Shown: positions 7,245 through 15,627 of the stretch, in pieces
Position numbering within the stretch: position 1 is the stretch's first letter
Layout of the letters: each line of letters starts with the position of its first letter
NCBI GenBank assembly: GCA_035294305.1
Contig: DATGLD010000046.1
Location: forward strand, 1 to 64,000
Source: DASRBN01 sp035294305
GTDB taxonomy: Bacteria > Chloroflexota > Ktedonobacteria > Ktedonobacterales > Ktedonobacteraceae
Length of the DNA: 64,000 nucleotides
Direction of reading: 5' to 3'
Notes under the pieces: generated by a model
What the model saw: only the letters and a program-made list of their open reading frames with translations
Told to the model about the DNA's origin: nothing
Database searches by the model: none
Program-made: the position numbers and the translations under genes

Positions 7245-8894
7245 ATGGGCCTTATCCACGGTGGCTGGCTGGTCGCCAAAACCCTCAAACGCGAGGGGGT
7301 CGAAGTCGTCTTTACCCTCAGCGGCGGGCACATCGCCGCTATTTACGATGGCTGCGTGCGCGAGGGCATTCGCGTCGTCGATACGCGCCACGAACAGGCG
7401 GCGGTACATGCCGCCGAGGGGTGGGCAAAATGCACGCGCAAGCCCGGTGTCGCTCTACTGACCGCCGGCCCGGGTGTGACCGACGGCGTGACAGGCGTGG
7501 CCAATGCCTATCTCGCGGGCAGTCCCGTGCTGGTCATCGGCGGCGCTGCGCCCCTCGGCCTGTGGGATCGCGGCGCGTTGCAGGAAATGAACCAGATCGA
7601 CCTGCTGCGCCCCATCACCAAATGGGCGCGTACCGTCCATGAAACCTCGCGCCTCGCCGAATACACCGCCTCGGCTTTCCGTCAAATGTTGAGCGGCAAA
7701 CCCGGCCCCACTTTCCTGGAAATGCCGATGGATGTCCTCAACAACTTCGCCGATACCGATACGCTCTTCGACCCCGGCGATCCCGCGAACTATCGCTTTC
7801 ATGGCCGCGCCGCTCCCGACCCCGAACAGGTGACGAAGGCCGCGGCGCTGCTAGATGCCGCCGAACGCCCGGTGATTATGGCAGGAACAGCAGTCTGGTG
7901 GTGCGATGCCGCCGAATCCCTGCGCCAGCTTGCCGAGCGTATCGCCGCCCCCGTTTTCCTCAATGGCGCCGGGCGCGGCTGCCTGCCGCCCACCCATCCC
8001 TTATTCTTCTCGGCAGCGCGGCGCAAGGCGCTGGAGGGCGCGGATACCATCCTGGCGATTGGCACGCGCATGGACTTCCGTCTCAATCACGGCCAGCCGC
8101 CGCTCATTCCTGCGGAGGCGAAGGTGATCTGGTTCGACCTGGCAGCCGAGGATATCGGCGTCAATCGCGGCGCGGCGGTTGGACTGGCGGGCGATGTCGG
8201 CCTGAGCATGAGCCAGGTGGCCGGAGCTACCAAACAGAAGCCGGCAGAGGGCGAATGGCTGGCTTACATTCGCGAGCAAGAAAACGCGGCCATGGAACGC
8301 GACTCAAAACTGATGAGTTCAGACGCGGTGCCCATTCATCCCATGCGCTTCTGCCGCGAGATACGCGACTTTATCGACGAGGATACCACAGTGGTCGGCG
8401 ATGGCGGCGACATTGTTAGCTACGCCGGGCGCGTCATCAACGTCTACAAACCCGGCTACTGGCTCGATCCCGGCCCTATGGGTTGCCTGGGAACGGGCAC
8501 CGGCTTCGCCATGGCGGCTCAAATCGCTCGCCCCGGCCAGAAGGTATTGATTATTCATGGCGATGGCGCGTTTGGCCTGAACGGCATGGAGTTTGAAAGC
8601 ATGGCGCGCCAGAAGCTTCCTGTGGTCTCGATTATTGGCAACGACGGCGCCTGGGGCCAGATCAAACATCCCCAGAAGGCCATTGTCGGGCACGCAACGG
8701 CGGCGGAACTTTCACCCGGCATTCGCTACGACAAAATGGTCGAGGCCCTGGGAGGCTACGGTGAACTGGTGGAGCGCCCCGAAGACATTCGCCCGGCGCT
8801 CGAACGCGCTTTCGCGTCGGGCCTGCCCGCCTGCGTCAACGTGCTGATCGACCCGGAGAAGCCGTACAGCCGGTCTACCAATGTGGCAGTGTGA
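7245..8894 (+). CDS. Thiamine-diphosphate-dependent enzyme of the acetolactate synthase / 2-hydroxyacyl-CoA lyase group
   Basis: 549 residues with the three-domain layout of this superfamily. The activating glutamate is Glu50 in DTRHEQAAVHAAEG; the pyrophosphate/Mg motif begins GDGAFGLNG near residue 439 and ends near SIIGNDGAW. The N-domain continues as KPGVALLTAGPGVTDG, and ALQEMNQIDLLRP resembles both acetolactate synthase and 2-hydroxyacyl-CoA lyase. No regulatory subunit gene (ilvN) accompanies it, and the operon contains acyl-CoA genes. A C-C lyase acting on a 2-hydroxyacyl-CoA is therefore as plausible as a biosynthetic acetolactate synthase. Superfamily secure, substrate open. Confidence 0.85.
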   Translation: MGLIHGGWLVAKTLKREGVEVVFTLSGGHIAAIYDGCVREGIRVVDTRHEQAAVHAAEGWAKCTRKPGVALLTAGPGVTDGVTGVANAYLAGSPVLVIGGAAPLGLWDRGALQEMNQIDLLRPITKWARTVHETSRLAEYTASAFRQMLSGKPGPTFLEMPMDVLNNFADTDTLFDPGDPANYRFHGRAAPDPEQVTKAAALLDAAERPVIMAGTAVWWCDAAESLRQLAERIAAPVFLNGAGRGCLPPTHPLFFSAARRKALEGADTILAIGTRMDFRLNHGQPPLIPAEAKVIWFDLAAEDIGVNRGAAVGLAGDVGLSMSQVAGATKQKPAEGEWLAYIREQENAAMERDSKLMSSDAVPIHPMRFCREIRDFIDEDTTVVGDGGDIVSYAGRVINVYKPGYWLDPGPMGCLGTGTGFAMAAQIARPGQKVLIIHGDGAFGLNGMEFESMARQKLPVVSIIGNDGAWGQIKHPQKAIVGHATAAELSPGIRYDKMVEALGGYGELVERPEDIRPALERAFASGLPACVNVLIDPEKPYSRSTNVAV

Positions 8895-8898
8895 AACA

Positions 8899-8971
8899 CT
8901 GTAGGGACAGGGCGGTGGTTCCTGTCCTCGTCCCCCAAGACCGGGACAGGGACAAGCTACTGTCCCTACAG
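8899..8971. repeat. Dispersed inverted repeat, CTGTAGGGACAG family (full element)
   Basis: Terminal arms CTGTAGGGACAG (8899-8910) and CTGTCCCTACAG (8960-8971) bracket a ~50-base core with internal CCTGTCC/GGGACAGG pairing. It starts five bases after the ThDP gene stop. The same element recurs inside the WD40 kinase gene and as half copies elsewhere in the window. Confidence 0.8.
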
Positions 8972-9063
8972 CATGCCCCATTTCGATGGGAATCCACGGG
9001 GACATCCCGGGAGAAAAGTTATTCTCTCTTCCACATCCCACCTTGAAGGCCAATTTCTACCAC

Positions 9064-9107
9064 TTGCCCTGCTACCGTTATCATGTTATATTGAACACCT
9101 GATCAGG
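9064..9107 (+). promoter_or_regulatory. Promoter with start-site palindrome upstream of the type IIG enzyme
   Basis: TTGCCC (9064-9069), 17-base spacer, TATATT (9087-9092). Immediately downstream, about where transcription would begin, lies the 10-base palindrome CCTGATCAGG (9098-9107), a possible operator. Seen directly; function inferred. Confidence 0.5.
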
Positions 9108-9133
9108 CAAATGAAAATCTTTGTAGAAGTTGG

Positions 9134-12100
9134 GTGTATATCGTGTCACAACCTGTGCAGTTGCAGCTATCGGGCGCATGGCATTCCAATTCACGTCTCT
9201 TCTCCGATCATTATCTCGATCATATCCTGCCCGGCCTGTGGGGGAGTCTGCGCGACGAAGCTTCCCAGACCATGCAACAACTCCAGCAGATTTTCGCGAA
9301 ATTTACGCCCAGCATCAACGAGGCCCAGACCGAAGAGGATTGGATCAAGCCCGTGCTGCATGCCCTTGGTCATACCTTCGAGGTGCAGGCACCACTGAAA
9401 GTACCGGACGGCACGCAGCGCCCGGATTATATCTTCTATCGCGACGAGGCGGCTCGCGCAGCGCATAAAAATAAAACCGTGACGGCGGAAGAGATCGCGC
9501 ACAGTGCGTTCGCTGTGGGAGACGCGAAATATTGGGAGCGCCCGCTCGACCAGACACTCAGAAGCGGCAAGAGCGGCGATGCATTCTCTAACAAAAACCC
9601 CTCTTACCAGATCTTCTTCTATATGCTGCACAGCGGGCTCCCCTGGGGCATACTCACCAATGGACGGCAGTGGCGCCTGTACAATAGTCAAACTGCCCAC
9701 AAGTTAGAAGTATACTACGAGGTCGATCTGCCTGCCCTGCTTGCCTCAAACGACGTGGAAATATTTTTGTATTTTTACACATTTTTCCGGCGGGCCGCTT
9801 TCGATGGCGGGCCGCTTTCTCTCGACAGCATTTTAACGGCCAGTACTGAGTACGCGCAGGGGGTCAGCGAGAGCCTGCGCCAGCAGGTATATGACGCGCT
9901 GCGCTTCGTGGCTCAGGGCTTTCTGGAATATCCCGATAATCACCTGGAGCCTACTCCTGAAACCTGCAAATCGATCTACGACAATTCGCTCATCCTGCTC
10001 TACCGGCTCCTCTTCATCCTCTATGCCGAGGCCCGCGACTTACTGCCTTTGCAGGATAACGCAAGCTACCGCCGCAAGTATAGCCTGGATGCCATCAAGA
10101 AGGACGCCGTTAGCGAACTGAGCGCGGGGCTGATACTGCCAACCTCCGGCTTCTTCTGGACAAGGCTGAAAGAACTCTTCAAGGCCATCAATGCTGGCAA
10201 CCCTCCGCTGAACGTCACCAACTTTAACGGCGGCCTTTTCGATCCAGAGCGCCACAGCTTTCTGGAAAAGTATGTTGTGGGCGATGCCAGCCTGTGCCGC
10301 GCCATCGATAAACTGGCGCGCGTCAATTTCCAATACGTCGATTATCGCGATCTCGCCGAACGTCACCTGGGCACTATCTACGAAGGATTGCTGGAATATA
10401 CCCTGCGCGTGGCAACGGAGCCGATGGTTGAACTGAAATCCAGCAGCCGCATCGTGCCCGCCGCGGGCGTTCCTAAAAGAGATATTGCCGCCGAATTTTC
10501 GCCCGGCGAGGTCTATCTCGTCACCGACCGGGGAGAGCGCAAGCTCACCGGCAGCTACTATACCCCCGATTACATCGTCAAGTATATGGTCGATTCAACG
10601 GTGCGCCCGGTACTGGATGAGGCGGTACGAAACGCGCAGAGCGATGCTGAGCGCGTGCGCGCGGTGCTGGCAATCAATGTGCTTGACCCATCGATGGGCA
10701 GCGGCCATTTCCCCGTCGAGGTGACCGAATATATTGCCCGCTACCTGGTGGAGCTCGGCGCGCAGCCGGAACCGGAGGAGACAGGCAGACCGCCGCTAAT
10801 GCGCCTGGCCGGTGATGATACGGGTGAGGCCGACCTGACCTACTGGAAACGCCGTGTTGCCCAGCAATGCATCTATGGCGTCGATTTGAACCCGCTGGCC
10901 GTCGAACTTGCCAAGCTCTCGCTCTGGCTGGTGACGGTCGCCAAAGACCGCCCGCTCAGCTTCCTCGATCACCACCTGCGCACCGGCAACGCGCTGATCG
11001 GCTCGTGGCTGAGCGAAATCGCCGCCGGACAGCATCCAGGGGCCAGGTCCGCGCAGAAACGCGCAAAGCAGCAGCAAGAGGCGCAAAAAGAGGCTGGACA
11101 GATGGTGTTACCGGTACTCGACGATGAGTTTCGCCAGGATACCAGCCACGCGCTGGACTCGATAGCCGCCATCGAGAGCAATCGCGGCGTCACCATCAAA
11201 GATGTCAAGGCGCAGGAGGCGGCCTACGAGCAATTGCGGCATAGTTTCAGCGAGAAGTATCGCAACCTGGCAAACCTCGGCGCGGCGCTCTACTACAACC
11301 TGGAAATCGGCAGCGATGTGTGGCGTCCCATCGCCGATTATGCACTGAAGCGCCATGTGGAGGACGCCGGGCTACAACAGCAGTTCGAGAGCTGGCTCAA
11401 ACAAGCCAACCTGCTGGCCGAAAAGAAGCGGTTCTTCCACTGGGAACTCGAATTTCCCAACATCTTCTTTGATAGCCAGGGACAACCGCTCGGCGACCGC
11501 GCGGGCTTCGACGTGGTGATCGGCAACCCACCCTACGTGCGCCAGGAGCAACTGAGCGCCGACAAACCCTTTTACCAGGATCGCTACGAGGTCTATCACG
11601 GCGTGGCAGACCTGTTCGTCTACTTCTTTGCCCAGGGCCTGCGCCTGCTGCGCAAAGATGGCCGGTTGGCGTATATCAGCAGCAATACATGGCTCTACGC
11701 CAACTATGGCACTCCGCTGCGTCAATATCTACGTACGCAAACGACGATAGAAACGCTCATCGACCTGGGGAATAATTACATTTTTGCTGATGCGCCTGAT
11801 CTCAGTCCTTCAATACAGATTGTTTGCAAGAGGCCACCAGTGAATGAATACACCACCCAGGCGGCCATTTTTGCCAAGGGTGAAGGGATAAAGACTTTTA
11901 GCGACCAGCTTCCCGGCAAATTGTTTGAGCTTTCTATTCAAGATCAGCTTGATTCAGGTTGGCGACTGACCAGCAATGCCTCTCGTGTATTGCTGGCCAA
12001 AGTAATGGCGACAGGAACGCCTCTAAAAGAAGTCACTGAAGGACAAATATATTATGGAATCAAAACGGGACTAAATGAGGCATTCATCATCTCTCAAAGT

Positions 12101-13060
12101 GTACGAGATCGACTGGTGAAAGATGACCCTGCTTGTGCGGCTATCATCAAACCCGTATTGCGAGGAGAAGATTTACGTCCCTGGTATCAAGAGAATGAAG
12201 GACGCTGGCTAATTTGCCTGCCTTATGGGTGGACAGTGGAAACATTCCCAGATGTGAAACCAGAAGAAATGCTGGCATGGGAAAAACTTGCTACAAGGCA
12301 TCCAGGATTGGCAGCACATTTAGAGCCTTTTGCAGAGGCAGGGCGTAAACGCCAGGATAAGGGTCAATTCTGGTGGGAATTGCGCCCATGTGACTATTAT
12401 GATGCTTTTGAACAGCCGAAAATTCTCTACCCCGATATTTCAAAAAAGCCGCGCTTTAGTTGGGGAGAACCTGGTATCTACCTTGGCAACACGGGCTATT
12501 GCATACCAACCGATTCATATGCGCTATTAGGCATCCTTTCGTCTCGTACGTTATGGTACGCGATAGCGCGCATCTCACAACCGCTTGGAGAACGGGCGGG
12601 CGCTCTCATTTACCGGCTTTTCAGGCAATATATAGAACGCCTGCCTATTCCCCCACTCACCGGCCCCCAGCGCTCCCATATCGGCAATCTTGCCCAACAA
12701 CTGACAGAGACGGCCAGGGAACGCTACGAGGTGCGGCGCAAGACGACGCACCGCATTGAACATGATCTTGGCACGCAGAATGCAAAGCTGAATCAGCGAT
12801 TGTCGGAGTGGTGGCAGCTTTCGTTCGCCGAGTTTCGCGGAGAATTGACGAGGATATTCAAGCGCGATATTCCCCTGAAGGATCGCGATGATTGGGAGGC
12901 GCTGCTGCGTGAGCGCACTGCCGAGATCGAACGGCTGACCGCCAGGATTATCGCCCTGGAGACCGAACTGAACGCGGCGGTCTACGACGTGTTTGGGCTG
13001 GACGAGGCCGAAAGGAAGTTGATCGAGGAGGAGACGAAGTATAAGTATGGGGAGTGGTGA
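9134..13060 (+). CDS. Type IIG restriction-modification enzyme (Eco57I/TaqI_C-like adenine methylase fused to nuclease)
   Basis: 1308 residues. An N-terminal nuclease-like domain carries a PD-(D/E)xK pattern: Asp98 in RPDYIF and Asp130-Ala-Lys132 in GDAKYW. The methylase follows, with SAM motif DPSMGSGHF from Asp518 and the catalytic NPPY at 798-801. Then comes a TaqI_C-like target-recognition region and a coiled-coil end. Such proteins methylate one adenine of their site and cut nearby. The start is GTG 9134 or GTG 9143; no strong ribosome site is visible, and ATG 9272 is another option. The recognition region (~11.74-12.57 kb) is clearly more AT-rich than the rest. Confidence 0.88.
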   Translation: MYIVSQPVQLQLSGAWHSNSRLFSDHYLDHILPGLWGSLRDEASQTMQQLQQIFAKFTPSINEAQTEEDWIKPVLHALGHTFEVQAPLKVPDGTQRPDYIFYRDEAARAAHKNKTVTAEEIAHSAFAVGDAKYWERPLDQTLRSGKSGDAFSNKNPSYQIFFYMLHSGLPWGILTNGRQWRLYNSQTAHKLEVYYEVDLPALLASNDVEIFLYFYTFFRRAAFDGGPLSLDSILTASTEYAQGVSESLRQQVYDALRFVAQGFLEYPDNHLEPTPETCKSIYDNSLILLYRLLFILYAEARDLLPLQDNASYRRKYSLDAIKKDAVSELSAGLILPTSGFFWTRLKELFKAINAGNPPLNVTNFNGGLFDPERHSFLEKYVVGDASLCRAIDKLARVNFQYVDYRDLAERHLGTIYEGLLEYTLRVATEPMVELKSSSRIVPAAGVPKRDIAAEFSPGEVYLVTDRGERKLTGSYYTPDYIVKYMVDSTVRPVLDEAVRNAQSDAERVRAVLAINVLDPSMGSGHFPVEVTEYIARYLVELGAQPEPEETGRPPLMRLAGDDTGEADLTYWKRRVAQQCIYGVDLNPLAVELAKLSLWLVTVAKDRPLSFLDHHLRTGNALIGSWLSEIAAGQHPGARSAQKRAKQQQEAQKEAGQMVLPVLDDEFRQDTSHALDSIAAIESNRGVTIKDVKAQEAAYEQLRHSFSEKYRNLANLGAALYYNLEIGSDVWRPIADYALKRHVEDAGLQQQFESWLKQANLLAEKKRFFHWELEFPNIFFDSQGQPLGDRAGFDVVIGNPPYVRQEQLSADKPFYQDRYEVYHGVADLFVYFFAQGLRLLRKDGRLAYISSNTWLYANYGTPLRQYLRTQTTIETLIDLGNNYIFADAPDLSPSIQIVCKRPPVNEYTTQAAIFAKGEGIKTFSDQLPGKLFELSIQDQLDSGWRLTSNASRVLLAKVMATGTPLKEVTEGQIYYGIKTGLNEAFIISQSVRDRLVKDDPACAAIIKPVLRGEDLRPWYQENEGRWLICLPYGWTVETFPDVKPEEMLAWEKLATRHPGLAAHLEPFAEAGRKRQDKGQFWWELRPCDYYDAFEQPKILYPDISKKPRFSWGEPGIYLGNTGYCIPTDSYALLGILSSRTLWYAIARISQPLGERAGALIYRLFRQYIERLPIPPLTGPQRSHIGNLAQQLTETARERYEVRRKTTHRIEHDLGTQNAKLNQRLSEWWQLSFAEFRGELTRIFKRDIPLKDRDDWEALLRERTAEIERLTARIIALETELNAAVYDVFGLDEAERKLIEEETKYKYGEW

Positions 13061-13129
13061 TTCTCCCCTCATGTTGTTTGTAGAATGAACGTGGTAAACT
13101 GTGGCAGGTCAGTTAGGGGAGAGAGGCCC

Positions 13130-15313
13130 CTACATCGCTTTCCATACCTGCGCGGTCTTATCGCTGCTGCCCGAGACGATCTGGGCGCCACTGGAAGACC
13201 ACGCAAGCGCGTTGATGGAGCCGGTCTGCCCATCGTGAAAGAAAGCTTGCTGGCCGCCGGCAGCATCCAGCGCTCTAATATAGCCATTGTTGCTTCCGAC
13301 GGCTATGAACTGGCCATCGGGTGACCATGTTACGGAATGTACGACACCCAGAGGCTCCGGGTAGCTCCACATGACCCGCCCCGAAGTGGCTTCCCATGCC
13401 CTGGCCGTTTGATCGTTGCTGCCGGAAACGATGTATTTGCTATCCGGCGACCAGGCGATGCTTCGTATCGCGTCTGTGTGCTGGTTAAACGTGTAAATGA
13501 TTTTGCCGGCCATTACATCCCAGACTTTTACTACGTGATCACCGCCACCAGAGGCGATGTATTTGCCGTTGGGCGACCAGGCGACGGTATTTACCGGGCT
13601 TAAATCGTGATACAGCATCATGGCATTGTTTCCCGTCAGGGCATCCCAGACTTTGACTTCTTTATCCGAGCCCGCGGATACAATCGTTTTGCTATCCGGC
13701 GACCAGGAGACGGCATTGACAGGGCCTTTATTGGCTGTAATGGTATGCAGCAGTTTCCCACTGCCAGCGTCCCTTACCTGGATGGTCTTGTCTTTGCTCG
13801 CGGAGGCGATGTATTTGCCGTTGGGCGACCAGGCAGCAGCTTTTACCACCTGCGCATGGCGGTAGAGAAAGAGAGGAGTGCTGCCGCTCATATTCCATAC
13901 CTGCACCGAAAAATCATTGCCGCCGGAGACGACACGCGTGCCATCGGGCGACCAGTCGATTCCGTTAATGGCCCCTGTATGGCCATGATACGTAAAAAGG
14001 ATTGGCTGCCCTATTGTATTGGGCGCGGGCGTTGCTGTGGGTAGATGCTGCTTCACGACATTCTTTGTTTGTTTGAAAAGCTGCGGCAGGTAGATAATCG
14101 AGCCTCCGGCTGCCACCGCGACCACGGCTACCCCTGCCAGGCCCAGCACGACCGAACGGCGCGAAATCTGGCCTTTTTTGCTGGTCGGCGCTGGAGGCGC
14201 GGAAGGCATTTGAACGCCCGTCGATGAAAGCACGGGCGTAATAGCCGGCTGAGCGTTTTCTCCTGTAGGGACAGCGCCTGGCGTCTGTCCTGGAGACCTC
14301 GGCGAGGACAGGTACAAGACACTGTCCCTACTTTTTTCCGGTGAAGATGGAGGTAATATGGCCGTATTGTACACGTCGGAGTTGCTCTGATCGAGGGTGG
14401 TGAAAGATACCGAATCGGGCCTGTTTTGCTCGGAGGGTACTTCAGCAGGTGGCAATGGCTGAGACGACGGCACGTATGGAGCCGCGCTGATAGTAGGCTG
14501 CTCCACCAGGCAAGCCTGTTCCAGGGCATTGGCGAAGGCCTTGACGCTGCCAAAACGCTGCGCCGGGTCTTTCGCCAGCGCGGTCATGACAACCTGCTCG
14601 ACATCAGCCGGAATAGAAGGAATCTTCGCGCGCAAAGATGGAGGTTTCGCGGTCATATGCTGGCTGAACAATTCGACGAACGAACCACGAAAAGGACACT
14701 CACCACACAACCATTCGTACACCATGACGGCCAGTCCATACTGATCGCTGGCCGGGCGCGGCTTGCCCTGAATCTGTTCCGGGGCCATATAGGTGACCGT
14801 GCCAGCCATTTCATGCAGGCTCTCATTATGAACCGTCTGAACGAGCAGGGCCGTGCCAAAATCGCTGAGCAGGATTTCATTATTTGCCCCCAATAACAGA
14901 TTTTCGGGCTTGATGTCGCGATGAATGAGTTTCCTGCTGTGTGCGTACTGCAAGGCTTCAGCGATTTGACGGCTATAGGAGACAATCGTCAACAAGGGCA
15001 GGATGGCGCCGCGTGGATGACGCTGGCGCAAGGTGCCGTTGGGCGCGTAGTCCATCACCAGGTAAGGTGTATTATCCGCTATGCCGAAATCGAGTACGCG
15101 TACGATATGAGGATGGACCAGGCTGCCAATGATGCGCGCTTCCGTCAAGAAGCTCTCCTCGTCACCTACCGCCAGGCGCAGGTGCAATATTTTAATGGCG
15201 GCATTGGTATTGAGATAGGTGTGCTTTGCCAGGTAGACTTCTGCGAATCCCCCCCGGCCCAGCAAGCGAATCAGCTGATAATTCCCCAGTTGTTGTCCAG
15301 ACCGGTCGGCCAT
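13130..15313 (-). CDS. Membrane Ser/Thr protein kinase with C-terminal WD40 propeller
   Basis: 727 residues. Hanks-type kinase domain ~12-265: glycine loop GRGGFAEVY, Lys41, HRDIKPEN 131-138 and DFG 151-153. A long Pro/Ser-rich linker follows, then one transmembrane helix ~386-408 and seven WD40 repeats ~440-727 with recurring VxWSPDG and VxVWD-type strands, predicted to be outside the cell. AAAGGAGG precedes the ATG. The linker segment around 330-350 is encoded by a complete CTGTAGGGACAG repeat element lying in frame. The kinase probably couples an extracellular signal to cytoplasmic phosphorylation. It is divergent from the glycosyltransferase genes. Confidence 0.93.
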   Translation of the reverse strand: MADRSGQQLGNYQLIRLLGRGGFAEVYLAKHTYLNTNAAIKILHLRLAVGDEESFLTEARIIGSLVHPHIVRVLDFGIADNTPYLVMDYAPNGTLRQRHPRGAILPLLTIVSYSRQIAEALQYAHSRKLIHRDIKPENLLLGANNEILLSDFGTALLVQTVHNESLHEMAGTVTYMAPEQIQGKPRPASDQYGLAVMVYEWLCGECPFRGSFVELFSQHMTAKPPSLRAKIPSIPADVEQVVMTALAKDPAQRFGSVKAFANALEQACLVEQPTISAAPYVPSSQPLPPAEVPSEQNRPDSVSFTTLDQSNSDVYNTAILPPSSPEKSRDSVLYLSSPRSPGQTPGAVPTGENAQPAITPVLSSTGVQMPSAPPAPTSKKGQISRRSVVLGLAGVAVVAVAAGGSIIYLPQLFKQTKNVVKQHLPTATPAPNTIGQPILFTYHGHTGAINGIDWSPDGTRVVSGGNDFSVQVWNMSGSTPLFLYRHAQVVKAAAWSPNGKYIASASKDKTIQVRDAGSGKLLHTITANKGPVNAVSWSPDSKTIVSAGSDKEVKVWDALTGNNAMMLYHDLSPVNTVAWSPNGKYIASGGGDHVVKVWDVMAGKIIYTFNQHTDAIRSIAWSPDSKYIVSGSNDQTARAWEATSGRVMWSYPEPLGVVHSVTWSPDGQFIAVGSNNGYIRALDAAGGQQAFFHDGQTGSINALAWSSSGAQIVSGSSDKTAQVWKAM
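14262..14331. repeat. CTGTAGGGACAG repeat element inside the WD40 kinase gene
   Basis: Arms CCTGTAGGGACAG at 14262-14274 and CTGTCCCTAC at 14322-14331 enclose GCCTGGCGTCTGTCC and GGACAGG, the same architecture as the element at 8899-8971. It is read through in frame by the kinase gene, adding about 23 residues including GQTPGAVP to the disordered linker. Confidence 0.75.
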
Positions 15314-15627
15314 CCTCTCGTTCCTCCTTTATAAGCGCTTTCCCTTCTGCATTCCTCAGCTTAATAAGTCGACTATAATTCTAGATGAGTGGAACGGGAA
15401 AGTCAAGCATACGGCCTGGCAGGCTATGAAATTGACTGCAATGTTTTTGATCTGTAATGGATACTTTCATCTATCGAAAATGCTCTTAGAGGCTAAAAAC
15501 CTGGACAGCCGGTAGATGAAATTTAGGAAAGAAGTCACCGTTCGTTAAGTCATGCCCTCTTGCTACGTACATATATATAGCTATATGAAATTCTAAAGGC
15601 AGTAATTCTTACATCATACTCATCCTT
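15314..15627. other. Gene-free divergent region between kinase and glycosyltransferase
   Basis: 314 bases. It contains a possible rightward promoter, TTGCTA (15560-15565), 16-base spacer, TATATG (15582-15587), whose -10 box overlaps the 12-base palindrome ATATAGCTATAT (15575-15586). Nothing else was recognised. Confidence 0.35.

Noticed and set aside
13337..14044. Plus-strand frames inside the WD40 kinase region
   Set aside because: They repeat with the period of the WD40 units and are mirror artefacts of that repeat.
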